This document shows positions 6,398-13,703 of a DNA stretch of 33,197 nucleotides, piece by piece; position 1 is the stretch's first letter; each line of letters opens with the position of its first letter. The position numbers were made by a program, and so were the translations under genes. This DNA is from a virus, in IMG/VR virus record IMGVR_UViG_3300017727_000070, positions 1 to 33,197 of that record. One strand, 5' to 3'. Below the pieces are notes generated by a model. It searched no databases. It was not told the DNA's origin and saw nothing but the letters and a program-made list of their open reading frames with translations.

Positions 6398-6446
6398 ATA
6401 CAACAAAATACACCGCAATACAAAAATACAAAATACAAATACAAAT
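6398..6446 (+). promoter_or_regulatory. Putative gp32 autoregulatory operator: six ATACA repeats
   Basis: Six ATACA units start at 6398, 6408, 6418, 6426, 6433 and 6439 and run to the gp32 ATG at 6447. The stretch is almost free of G and cannot fold, so it would be a single-stranded A-rich tract. In T4, gp32 represses its own mRNA by cooperative binding to an unstructured A/U-repeat leader at the start codon; this leader has the same design with a different repeat unit. No Shine-Dalgarno sequence is present. Confidence 0.55.
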
Positions 6447-7355
6447 ATGTCGTTTGCAAATATGAAACAAAATCGTGAAGGCGCTATCGCAAAGCTTGTA
6501 AAAGCTACAGCGAGCACTTCAGAAAAAACTAACTACTCTGATGACCGCTTTTGGGCACCAACAGTAGATAAAGCAGGAAACGGATACGCAGTGATTCGCT
6601 TCCTACCAGCGACCGATGGCGAAGATTTGCCATGGGTTCGTTATTGGGACCATGGGTTTAAAGGACCAGGTGGTAAGTGGTACATTGAAAAGTCACTTAC
6701 TTCCATCGGCCAAAAAGACCCTGTGAGTGAAATGAACACTCAGCTATGGAATAGTGGTATTGAATCCGATAAGGAGATTGCCCGTGACCGTAAGCGTCGT
6801 CTACATCATGTATCAAACATTCTGGTTCTATCAGATACAGCCAATCCTCAAAACGAGGGTAAGGTCTTCCTGTACAAGTACGGAAAGAAAATCTTTGATA
6901 AGATTATGGATGTGATGCAACCGCAATTCGAAGATGAGAAGCCTGTCAACCCATTTGATTATTGGGGTGGCGCTAACTTCAAGTTGAAGATTCGCAATGT
7001 TGAAGGCTACCGTAACTACGATAAGTCAGAGTTTGAATCATCCACCGAGCTATTCGATGGCGACGATTCAAAGTTAGAGACTGTATACGCACAGTCATAC
7101 AAATTGCAGGAGTTCGTTGATGTCGAAAACTACAAGTCATACGGAGAGCTTAAGAAAAAGCTCTATGACGTTCTAGGTGAAGAAGAAATTGCTGATACCT
7201 TAAGCGACACCGTAGTTGATGAACTGAATACAACTAAGGCGCCAGTAATTGATGCGCCTCAAGCTGAAACACCGACACCAGCCACTGCGCAAGAAGGTGG
7301 TAGTGAGGACGGAGAAGATACTTTATCTTACTTCGCAAAACTAGCTCAACAGTAA
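6447..7355 (+). CDS. gp32: gp32, single-stranded DNA-binding protein
   Basis: 302 residues, as in T4 (301). The N-terminal B-domain begins MSFANMKQNREGA. The core OB-fold includes GNGYAVIRFLPA, NHGFK-like DHGFKGPGGKWYIEK, NEGKVFLYKYGKKIFDKI and WGGANFKLKIRNVEGYRNYDKS, and the C-terminal tail is acidic (EDGEDTLSYFAKLAQQ). It coats ssDNA and organises replication, recombination and repair proteins, gp59 among them. There is no Cys in the protein, so the T4 zinc site is lost; the segment that aligns with the zinc cysteines reads SLTSIGQKDPVSEMN, as I recall for cyanophage gp32. The start at 6447 is preferred over an in-frame ATG at 6375 that overlaps the gp59 stop, because conserved gp32 begins MSF. 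Codons are richer in G+C than in the neighbours, consistent with high expression. A terminator follows. Confidence 0.97.
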   Translation: MSFANMKQNREGAIAKLVKATASTSEKTNYSDDRFWAPTVDKAGNGYAVIRFLPATDGEDLPWVRYWDHGFKGPGGKWYIEKSLTSIGQKDPVSEMNTQLWNSGIESDKEIARDRKRRLHHVSNILVLSDTANPQNEGKVFLYKYGKKIFDKIMDVMQPQFEDEKPVNPFDYWGGANFKLKIRNVEGYRNYDKSEFESSTELFDGDDSKLETVYAQSYKLQEFVDVENYKSYGELKKKLYDVLGEEEIADTLSDTVVDELNTTKAPVIDAPQAETPTPATAQEGGSEDGEDTLSYFAKLAQQ

Positions 7356-7377
7356 AACGTTAAGCTTCCTTATTACG

Positions 7378-7406
7378 GGGCGATGGCTGAGGTCATCGCC
7401 CTTTTT
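7378..7406 (+). terminator. Intrinsic terminator after gp32
   Basis: GGGCGATG (7378-7385), an 8-nt loop, CATCGCCC (7394-7401), then five T. It is an 8-bp G+C-rich stem followed by a U tract, on the plus strand only. It ends the early block and overlaps the last codon of the convergent tape-measure gene. Confidence 0.92.
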
Positions 7407-9951
7407 AGTATGCAGGCTGTGCACCAAACATACCAACTGTTCTATCAATGTGATTTGGTGCTTCGTTAATAGTTGTAATATTTGAGTTAGTTGGTGCATT
7501 TATTTGAGTTGACACACCAGCGCCGCCAGCTGAACCAGCAGCCCGGTCCATACTTGAGAACAACTCTGCTGACACGTCGTTCCCGCGTTGAATAGCTTGT
7601 AACATTTCTGCTCCAGTTGCATTTGGATTTTTTGCAAATAAATCTTGTGCGAATTGAATTGCCGCACCACTACCTTTATATTGAGTTAGACCTTGTGCAT
7701 TCTTTGAAGCACCTGGAAATTGTATTCCGAACTTATCTTGAATGAAGTCAACTGTTTTCAACGTATCTCTGCCCGAGTTACTCCCTGTAAATCGATCTTT
7801 TAAACCCATAACATTTCTAGCGCTCTGGCTTTGCTTACGCTCAGTATCGTAAGTATTTGAACGAAGCTTTTCAAACTGCGCTTGTTTTTCGGGGTCTTTG
7901 TATTCTAACGTTGGACCATCTTCTGGGTCATCAAACATGTCGCGCGGAAGTTCAATCATTTCTGCCCCTTGGTTCTCAGATTCAAACTTGGCTAAGGCAG
8001 CTTCTGCTTCCTTAGCTGCAACCCGTGACGCATCGAATCTTTTTTCTTTAACTTCTTGAGTAACTGTCTTAACAGGGTTTTGTGTTTTGGTTTGAGGTTT
8101 TGCTTGACCTTGTGCTGATTCCTTTTTATAGAAAGTATTAATAATAGCACCACCTATTGTTTTTGTTGGAAGAACCGAAGCTAATACGCTTCCTACAACA
8201 TTACCAATTGCATAACCAGCTGTACCTGTTAAGGCTGAAGCAAGAAAACCAACACCACCTGTAGCTGCAGTAACAGCACCAATCGCAATAGCTGCACCTG
8301 CGGGCCCCGTCAACGCTTTAATAAATTCTGTTCCAACTGCATCTTTCTTTTCGTTTTCACTTGCCTCGGGGTCTTCAAGTATTGTTTTAATTGCACTATT
8401 TAAAAATATACCTTCAACAACACCACCTATAACAGGTACTCTTTTTAGTACACTAGGAAATTGTTTTGCGATGCCTTTAGTAGCATCTTTAATTTTATTC
8501 ATTGGATTTAACCTAGAAAAAAATCCACCTTTTGGCTTTGGTGCATCTACCACTGATGAGCCCGGTGCATTAGTAATGTTCTTTATTGTGTTAGAAGAAG
8601 CGTTTGCACCAGCTTGACCAGCATTGCTAATTGTTTGAGCTGGGCCTGTAAGAGTGGGTTGTTTTAATGATGGTACACCAGTAGAAGCTTTCTTTCCGCT
8701 AAAAGGATTGAGCCTACTAAATAAACCTTTACCTTTATCAACTAAATTTTTACCAAGCTTTGAGCCTAAGAGTTTTTTGCCGCCGAGAGCGGCGAGTATC
8801 GTTCCTCCGTACTCATTAATTATTTCACTGATAAGCCCTTCGCCTTTTTTATTTTCTGCACCTTTACCAAGATCACTACCTTCAATATCTTCTAATGAAT
8901 CTGCAATATCTTGAAACGTTTTATCACGTTCTTTTTCTGTTTCAGCTTTCTTAAGGTCATTACCAGTTAGAACTTTTACCAATGAACTAGTGTTTTCCTT
9001 AACTGCTTCAACAATTGCGTTATTTGATTCAACAATATCTCCAGAAAATAAATTGTTAGTGTCAAATCCACCTGGTCCTGGCTGAGCTTCAATTTGCTCT
9101 GGTATCTTAGGAAAAAATTTGTCTTTTAATCCTTGTACTTTATCTGTTACAGATGATACAGCACCAGCTACTTTTTCTTTTACTACAGCTCTTCTGAATG
9201 GAATTCCCTTTTGGCCTTTGTCTTTACCAAACACATCTCTAGCAAGATTTATAGCGCCTTTGCCAAGCTTCTTTACACCGCCAAATATCATTTTGAATGG
9301 CTTAGAAACAGCTTTAAATGTATCGACAACATTCTTAACGCCATCACGAGCAAATTGACCAATACCACGTTGTGTAACGATAGCTGCCAGAAAAAAGTCT
9401 TGAACCATATTTGCAAAGAAGCCTCTATCTCCCCCGCCAGACGCCCCGCCTTTTCCTTTTCGTCTTGATCCTCGTCCACCTGTGGCAGCATTTTTAATAT
9501 TGTCTGAAATAGACTTAAAAATACCTTTTTGTTCTTTGCCTTGTTCTAATTTTAATAAATCTTGGTTCTGTTCACGATTTGTATCAACAGAAACATTTTG
9601 ATTTAAATCTTCGATACCTTGAAGTATTTGTTCAAGTAATTCAGTTTGGCGCTTGGTTTCATTTTTACTAAAGATATTTTTAAAACCTTCTGATACATTT
9701 TTAAATGACTTAAAAGGTGTCATTACAGCATCACCAATATCTTCAATAGTGTCTCCAATAAATTTACCAGGTGCAGCTAGTGTTTCCTTTATTTTTCTAA
9801 AAGGAGATGTTACTGAATCTTTTACATCATCAATTGTTTTCTTGATGCCTCCGGCAAAACCGCCTCGCGCTTGTTGGCTAAGCTGTTTATTGGTTTTTTT
9901 CAGCTCTGCAACTAAAGCTTGAAAATCTTCATTGGTTATTGGTTCACTCAT
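7405..9951 (-). CDS. Probable tail tape-measure protein (gp29 position), 848 aa
   Basis: Long, low-complexity, mostly helical protein. Residues 1-130 are charged helices with repeated SPF/TPF/KPF turns. Residues ~155-185 are a Gly/Arg/Lys-rich linker. FSRLNP occurs twice (about 409 and 477). Residues ~555-605 are a hydrophobic Gly/Ala segment (AIAIGAVTAATGGVGFLAS) of the membrane-like kind common in tape measures. The C-terminus is Asn/Thr-rich (INAPTNSNITTINEAPN). It follows gp26/gp51 directly with an ATGA overlap; the frameshifting chaperone pair immediately upstream is the usual place for the tape measure. In T4, gp29 sets tail length. At ~1.5 A per residue this protein would span ~125 nm. 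No peptidase or lysozyme motif was seen. Sequence similarity to T4 gp29 is not evident to me, so the call rests on position and composition. Confidence 0.72.
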   Translation of the reverse strand: MSEPITNEDFQALVAELKKTNKQLSQQARGGFAGGIKKTIDDVKDSVTSPFRKIKETLAAPGKFIGDTIEDIGDAVMTPFKSFKNVSEGFKNIFSKNETKRQTELLEQILQGIEDLNQNVSVDTNREQNQDLLKLEQGKEQKGIFKSISDNIKNAATGGRGSRRKGKGGASGGGDRGFFANMVQDFFLAAIVTQRGIGQFARDGVKNVVDTFKAVSKPFKMIFGGVKKLGKGAINLARDVFGKDKGQKGIPFRRAVVKEKVAGAVSSVTDKVQGLKDKFFPKIPEQIEAQPGPGGFDTNNLFSGDIVESNNAIVEAVKENTSSLVKVLTGNDLKKAETEKERDKTFQDIADSLEDIEGSDLGKGAENKKGEGLISEIINEYGGTILAALGGKKLLGSKLGKNLVDKGKGLFSRLNPFSGKKASTGVPSLKQPTLTGPAQTISNAGQAGANASSNTIKNITNAPGSSVVDAPKPKGGFFSRLNPMNKIKDATKGIAKQFPSVLKRVPVIGGVVEGIFLNSAIKTILEDPEASENEKKDAVGTEFIKALTGPAGAAIAIGAVTAATGGVGFLASALTGTAGYAIGNVVGSVLASVLPTKTIGGAIINTFYKKESAQGQAKPQTKTQNPVKTVTQEVKEKRFDASRVAAKEAEAALAKFESENQGAEMIELPRDMFDDPEDGPTLEYKDPEKQAQFEKLRSNTYDTERKQSQSARNVMGLKDRFTGSNSGRDTLKTVDFIQDKFGIQFPGASKNAQGLTQYKGSGAAIQFAQDLFAKNPNATGAEMLQAIQRGNDVSAELFSSMDRAAGSAGGAGVSTQINAPTNSNITTINEAPNHIDRTVGMFGAQPAY

Positions 9952-10133
9952 GCGTATTGAATTCTCTTTTGACTTTGGTTTTGTCTTTGTATTCTTTCGT
10001 TTTCTTCTTTAATATGTTCTTGTAATAATGAAACGTAAATCTGCCTTTCCCACGGTAGCATATCACCTAATTCTGTTAAACTATACTTATGATGTTGGGC
10101 CATTGCAAAATTTGTTTGATAATGATTCAACAA
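9948..10133 (-). CDS. gp51: gp51-like baseplate hub assembly catalyst / tail chaperone, likely made by -1 frameshift
   Basis: The visible ORF of 61 codons has only TTG codons near its beginning (10133) and an internal ATG at 10103. The frame is open further upstream to 10181, across the slippery site at the end of gp26. The product has the chaperone signature YSLTELGDMLPWERQIY followed by a charged helix (KEENERIQRQN). gp51 is needed in T4 for assembly of the central hub. A -1 shift on the U UUU UUC heptamer (10163-10157) would fuse 69 residues starting LIGLSHESLLNHYQ to gp26, giving a ~301-aa fusion like the G/GT chaperones of other tailed phages. The stop overlaps the tape-measure ATG (ATGA). 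Free translation from TTG or the internal ATG cannot be excluded. Confidence 0.78.
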   Translation of the reverse strand: MLNHYQTNFAMAQHHKYSLTELGDMLPWERQIYVSLLQEHIKEENERIQRQNQSQKRIQYA

Positions 10134-10153
10134 TGATTCATGCGAAAGGCCGA

Positions 10154-10852
10154 TTAGAAAAAAGATGCAATTCCTTTCATTTCAACTTTGTTTTTGTGTT
10201 TATCATGCTTACATGTAAATTCTATCGTGTGTTTTAGTTCTGGTTGATTAGAAATATATTGTTGAATTGCTTCAAGATTCTCATGTGACATAGAATCAAT
10301 AAATTGTACAACTTCTTTTTCTGTTACATCATTTACACTATAAACGTTATCTTCGTCAAAGATTGTATCAATCGATTGAATAATTGCGTGATTAAAGATT
10401 TCTTCATCAGTACCTTTAATCTTTTGTGATGATTTCAATGTAAGTGGTTTAAGTGTAAGACCAACTGTATCATTTAACTTAATAGTTGAATCTACTTTTT
10501 TCTTTGGATACACAACTTCGATTTTAGTAAGGTCTACACTTACTTCAGTGTATTCTCCACACTTTTCGCATTTAAGATTAAGTGTGCTTTCTTCACCGAT
10601 ACTTTTAATTCTTAATTGAAGAAAAAGATATTCAATGTCGTATAATGTGCAGTCATCTGCCTTAACTTTATTGAACGTGCAAGCGGTTACAATGTCTTTC
10701 ATTGCGTTAAGAATCTGAGTTTCATCTTCAGACTCTTGTGCTATCATAAGTAACTTTTCTTCTTTAACAAGAAAAGGACGGTATTCTACTTCTTTACCTG
10801 TCGAAGGTATAGTAGTTATGTATTTTGTTGATTCTAGTGTTGGTAGTGGCAT
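10154..10852 (-). CDS. gp26: gp26, baseplate hub assembly protein / tail chaperone
   Basis: 232 residues (T4 gp26 has 208). The N-terminal region ESTKYITTIPSTGKEVEYRPFLVKEEK is the hallmark of the T4 baseplate family (Pfam PF12322, from memory). A zinc-ribbon-like set follows: C95-x2-C98 (CEKCGEYTEVSVDL) and C214-x-H216 near the C-terminus. The middle is helical. In T4 it acts in hub formation; in this layout it is also the upstream partner of a frameshifted chaperone pair. It starts at an ATG 21 nt after the gp54 stop, with no Shine-Dalgarno sequence, and ends on the slippery sequence ASFF-stop. Confidence 0.87.
   Translation of the reverse strand: MPLPTLESTKYITTIPSTGKEVEYRPFLVKEEKLLMIAQESEDETQILNAMKDIVTACTFNKVKADDCTLYDIEYLFLQLRIKSIGEESTLNLKCEKCGEYTEVSVDLTKIEVVYPKKKVDSTIKLNDTVGLTLKPLTLKSSQKIKGTDEEIFNHAIIQSIDTIFDEDNVYSVNDVTEKEVVQFIDSMSHENLEAIQQYISNQPELKHTIEFTCKHDKHKNKVEMKGIASFF
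10157..10163 (-). other. Programmed -1 ribosomal frameshift site, U UUU UUC
   Basis: On the minus strand the last gp26 codons read GCA TCT TTT TTC TAA. T TTT TTC fits X XXY YYZ in the zero frame, and slipping one base back gives TTT TTT CTA ATC, exactly the gp51 frame. The zero-frame stop follows immediately, which helps pausing. The -1 frame is closed by TGA at 10184-10182, only a few codons before the site, the usual layout for a true frameshift. No convincing downstream pseudoknot was found by eye. Confidence 0.72.
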
Positions 10853-10873
10853 AATATTTTAATAATTTAAAGT

Positions 10874-11758
10874 TTATTGGGCACTCCCAGGTCGTGTGGC
10901 AGTGACTCCAAATATTCTCGCTATTCTATTTATCTGATTTACTTTAGGTGGTAAAAATGGAATAATAGTAGGTATGATACGTCTCTTTTGTTTAACGTCA
11001 TTCTTATTTGGCAAAGGTCCACCACTTGGCTTTCTATTCTGTTTAACGTCTGCCTTATTAGGAAATGGGCCAATTCCAACGGGCGGTGCACCCGCGGCCA
11101 AGCGCGGTGGGTCTAAACCGTAGTCTTTGTAGTTGTTCGGTATATCATCTTGATTATTAGCATAATTTGCGTTACGCTTAATTGGCACAGGTTGTGGTAG
11201 AGTTGATTCAGTGTTGTTCTGACCGACCTCGTTAGTTTTAGCTTCTACAAAATCAAAGTACGTCATTGTAACACTAAGCTTTTGAATAGAATCTGTAGTT
11301 GTTTGATTCAAATCTATGTTTTGCACAGACACCGGATAAGCATCTCGTAATCCACATGAATATACTTTATTGTCTTGCTCATCAAGTTGGTGAATAATAA
11401 TAGGAGTAGCGTATTCATCTTTAAAACCGACTTCGTATGTTTCTCTGTTAAGAATCGCATTCGTCCATCTAGTGAATATATCTCTTGTAAAATAGTCGTT
11501 TGTAATGTTAAACACAAATGTAATGTCTTCGTTCTGATAACCATTTGGTTTTTTGTGCGTATGACGTGTTGAAGTATAATCGAGTGTTAACATCTGACGA
11601 CCAGGTAAAGACGTACTCTCACAGAACAAATCAAAATCTCTTGATTCTTCAGGTGTAAGAATATTTTGGATGACAGGAAATTGTATCATAAACCTATTTG
11701 GGTGTGCAAACCCGCTTCGATCTTGAACTGCTGATTTTAATTTGTCTATATACTGCAT
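10874..11758 (-). CDS. gp54: gp54, baseplate tail-tube initiator (junction) protein
   Basis: 294 residues (T4 gp54 has 320). Residues ~15-175 carry the tail-tube fold pattern shared with gp19 and gp48: RFMIQFP, FCESTSLPGRQMLTLDY, ITFVFNITNDYFTRDIFTRW, YEVGFKDEYATPIIIHQLD, LRDAYPVSVQNIDL and LSVTMTYFDF. The C-terminal third is a Pro/Asn/Lys-rich extension with an approximate repeat, GPFPNKADVKQNRKPSG and GPLPNKNDVKQKRR. gp54 sits on the hub-wedge plate and nucleates tube polymerisation. The start is the ATG at 11758, which overlaps the upstream stop by one base (TAATG), the favourite junction in this genome; a TTG at 11785 is possible but would overlap the previous gene by 28 bases. Confidence 0.86.
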   Translation of the reverse strand: MQYIDKLKSAVQDRSGFAHPNRFMIQFPVIQNILTPEESRDFDLFCESTSLPGRQMLTLDYTSTRHTHKKPNGYQNEDITFVFNITNDYFTRDIFTRWTNAILNRETYEVGFKDEYATPIIIHQLDEQDNKVYSCGLRDAYPVSVQNIDLNQTTTDSIQKLSVTMTYFDFVEAKTNEVGQNNTESTLPQPVPIKRNANYANNQDDIPNNYKDYGLDPPRLAAGAPPVGIGPFPNKADVKQNRKPSGGPLPNKNDVKQKRRIIPTIIPFLPPKVNQINRIARIFGVTATRPGSAQ

Positions 11759-12345
11759 TATATCATTGCTCTTGATTTTTTCCAAACTGATTGTCTTGAG
11801 TTCTTAACAAACTTATCAGTTGGAAGAAAGAGTGCAACTTCCCATTCGGTAGCTGGTACTTCTGTTATTCTTGATTCAACTTGGCTTGTAAGATATCTTT
11901 TAAAACACGGTTTAAAAAGTTCTAATTTTGATGATGCTCTTAAAAAATTATATGTTAAACGAAACCTCGTACTTTCGTCATATTTTTTATTATTTGTAAA
12001 CTCTGATAGTCTATCAAAAAACTTTGCTCTTAAAATTGGTGGTAAATAGTGTAAATTTAAACCAGTAAATCCACCTTTTTCTTTTCCAACCATAACAATT
12101 AGAGGAAAACGATCATAGTAAGGTAATGTATCTTTTGTTTTGGGATCATAAAAATACATATACATTCGGCCTATTAAAGGCTTTTCGACTTTTTTAAGTA
12201 AAGGGTCTTTGAGTATTTGATTATTATTGATTCGTGACACACTTTTCAATCTTCGTTTAAACCATTCGAGCGAGTCTTTTGACCTGGGTTGTACACCAGC
12301 ACGAAACGCGTCGGTTTCTAGTTTTTGAAAATAGGATGTTGCCAT
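11758..12345 (-). CDS. Conserved T4-like protein between gp4 and gp54, 195 aa
   Basis: Basic protein with a clear block GRMYMYFYDPKTKDTLPYYD followed by RFPLIVMV and GLNLHYLPPILRAKFFD, then a C-terminal EVPATEWEVALFLP segment and a basic tail. I recall this block from marine T4-like phages next to gp4/gp53 but not a proven function. In T4 the gp4 neighbours are gp2 (DNA-end protector), gp3 and gp53, so a head- or tail-completion role is possible but is inference. The ATG at 12345 lies five bases after a perfect TATAAATA box, so the late transcript would begin at the start codon. It ends with TAATG overlap to gp54. Confidence 0.88.
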   Translation of the reverse strand: MATSYFQKLETDAFRAGVQPRSKDSLEWFKRRLKSVSRINNNQILKDPLLKKVEKPLIGRMYMYFYDPKTKDTLPYYDRFPLIVMVGKEKGGFTGLNLHYLPPILRAKFFDRLSEFTNNKKYDESTRFRLTYNFLRASSKLELFKPCFKRYLTSQVESRITEVPATEWEVALFLPTDKFVKNSRQSVWKKSRAMI

Positions 12346-12350
12346 TATAC

Positions 12351-12358
12351 TATTTATA
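12351..12358 (-). promoter_or_regulatory. T4-type late promoter giving a leaderless mRNA
   Basis: TATTTATA on the plus strand is TATAAATA on the minus strand. It fills the 13-bp gap between the gp4 stop and the ATG at 12345. Only five bases (GTATA) separate box and ATG, so the sixth base, the T4-type start point, is the A of ATG. Confidence 0.72.
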
Positions 12359-12802
12359 TCAAGTTAGCAACTTAATTCCTAATCCTTTGATAGTATCTTC
12401 GGTCCATACTTGAAATGTCCAACCTTTATCTAAGCAATAATCATTTGCTGCTTCCCACTTAGATTGATTCTTTATGTATGTCATTACCTCACGAAGGTAC
12501 TTCTGTGACTTACGAGTGGGCCTCTTAGGCTCCTTTGTCTCTTTCTTAGGTTTGATCTCAATTAAATACTCATTACCGTTACTCATTGTCAAACGTAAAT
12601 CTGGAAAATATCGATGTAAACGATTATCAGTCTTACAACGATACGGAACGATTACTTCTTCACTCGACCATTTTAAAATATCGGGGTTTTCATCACACCA
12701 TTTAAATACTTGACGTTCCCACAGAGAACGAAATATACATTTTGTATGGTCACCATTATATTTACTAGTGTTTTTTACTTTGTATTTTCCTTTGTATGCC
12801 AT
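12359..12802 (-). CDS. gp4: gp4, head completion protein with nuclease fold
   Basis: 147 residues, as in T4 gp4 (also called gp50, ~150 aa). It shows a TnsA-like PD-(D/E)xK pattern: Glu29 in RSLWERQVFKW, Asp68 in RYFPDLRL, and Glu82-x-Lys84 in EYLIEIKPK. T4 gp4 is needed to finish filled heads before tail joining; its nuclease fold may trim packaged DNA ends (inference). The C-terminal half is helical (YLREVMTYIKNQSKWEAANDYC). The start is the ATG at 12802, just 16 bases from the divergent gp48 ATG. A near-consensus late box on the minus strand (12812-12819) lies in that gap. Confidence 0.87.
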   Translation of the reverse strand: MAYKGKYKVKNTSKYNGDHTKCIFRSLWERQVFKWCDENPDILKWSSEEVIVPYRCKTDNRLHRYFPDLRLTMSNGNEYLIEIKPKKETKEPKRPTRKSQKYLREVMTYIKNQSKWEAANDYCLDKGWTFQVWTEDTIKGLGIKLLT

Positions 12803-12805
12803 TCT

Positions 12806-12813
12806 TATAAATA
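12806..12813 (+). promoter_or_regulatory. T4-type late promoter for gp48, leaderless geometry
   Basis: Exact TATAAATA followed by CTTAT and ATG. The T4-type start point (sixth base after the box) is the A of the gp48 start codon at 12819. It decides the start of gp48: an upstream in-frame ATG at 12768 would lie before the promoter and inside gp4. Confidence 0.75.
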
Positions 12814-12819
12814 CTTATA
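12812..12819 (-). promoter_or_regulatory. Near-consensus late box (TATAAGTA) for gp4
   Basis: On the minus strand bases 12819-12812 read TATAAGTA, one change from TATAAATA. The predicted start near 12806 leaves a 4-nt leader (AAGA) before the gp4 ATG at 12802. It overlaps the plus-strand box, so the 14-bp sequence is a bidirectional late promoter candidate. Confidence 0.5.
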
Positions 12820-13697
12820 TGAGTACAACTATTTCTGATACAGATGATTTAATATTTCCTGCAAAGCTTAATACAACAGAAACTGGCCATGGATCACTAA
12901 ACTCTATTGCTGTATTTCAAGGCTTATTAGATCACGGGGGTGGTAAATCTGCAATGGTAGGTAGATATACTATTTATCTTCCTGCACCGACTGGTTTAAG
13001 TGTAAGTGATCAAGCAACCTTTAATACAACTGATTTTGGTGTATTCGGTGCAGAAAAAAAGATGGGTCAAGTACTCAAAACAGCAGGGATCGGCATCGCC
13101 AAGAAAGGAGTAGCAGCAATATCTCCTGGCCTTACCGCCGAACAAGGATTTAAAACAGTAGGTACAATAATAAACCCTAATACAAATACTACATTTTCTG
13201 GAAATGGTGTTCGCTCATTTAACTTTTCATATAAATTTGTGCCAGAATCAGAAGAAGAAACTAACACAATAAAAAGAATAATTCGAAGATTTAAAGGCTT
13301 GTCATACGCAGGATTCACACGTGATCAAACAGGTGTATCAGACCCAGCCACATTATTATTGTCCTATCCATGTAAGTGGGAAATTAAGTTTTTAAAAACT
13401 GCAGAAGGCGGAGCACTATATGAAAATCAATTTATGCCAAAGCTTTTTGAATGCTATCTTACTACGGTTGAAACAAACTATAATCCTAATGCAAATATTT
13501 TCTTTAATAACGCTGCACCGGTAGAAATTGACTTGTCTGTTACTTTTCAAGAAACACGAGCTCTTACAAGAAATGATATTGACGAGTTAGAAAATGAACT
13601 AGATGAAGAGGGAAACTTTAACACATTCCAAAACCCAGGTGGCTTAAACTCAGATGTCTACCTTGGCAACCCGCCTGATATATCAAATCTAGCCTAA
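12819..13697 (+). CDS. gp48: gp48, baseplate tail-tube cap protein
   Basis: 292 residues from ATG 12819 (MSTTISDTDD). T4 gp48 has 364. The C-terminal half has the tube-like fold of this family: RSFNFSYKFVPESEEETNTI, IIRRFKGLSYAGF, LLSYPCKWEIKFL, MPKLFECYLTTVETNYN and VEIDLSVTFQETRALTR. gp48 sits on top of the hub, below gp54, and starts the tail tube. A short patch around 13085-13145 (GIGIAKKGVAAISPGL) is Gly/Ala-rich and richer in G+C. The gene leads the plus-strand baseplate block and is transcribed from the TATAAATA box five bases upstream. gp4 diverges on the other side. Confidence 0.87.
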   Translation: MSTTISDTDDLIFPAKLNTTETGHGSLNSIAVFQGLLDHGGGKSAMVGRYTIYLPAPTGLSVSDQATFNTTDFGVFGAEKKMGQVLKTAGIGIAKKGVAAISPGLTAEQGFKTVGTIINPNTNTTFSGNGVRSFNFSYKFVPESEEETNTIKRIIRRFKGLSYAGFTRDQTGVSDPATLLLSYPCKWEIKFLKTAEGGALYENQFMPKLFECYLTTVETNYNPNANIFFNNAAPVEIDLSVTFQETRALTRNDIDELENELDEEGNFNTFQNPGGLNSDVYLGNPPDISNLA

Positions 13698-13703
13698 TTA
13701 AAA

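Noticed and set aside
8654-9922. Several plus-strand open frames of 79-89 codons
   Set aside because: They are antisense shadows of the tape-measure gene, with Pro/Ser/Phe-rich nonsense composition.
12768-12818. Upstream in-frame start for gp48
   Set aside because: It lies before the late promoter and inside gp4; the ATG at 12819 fits the TATAAATA spacing.
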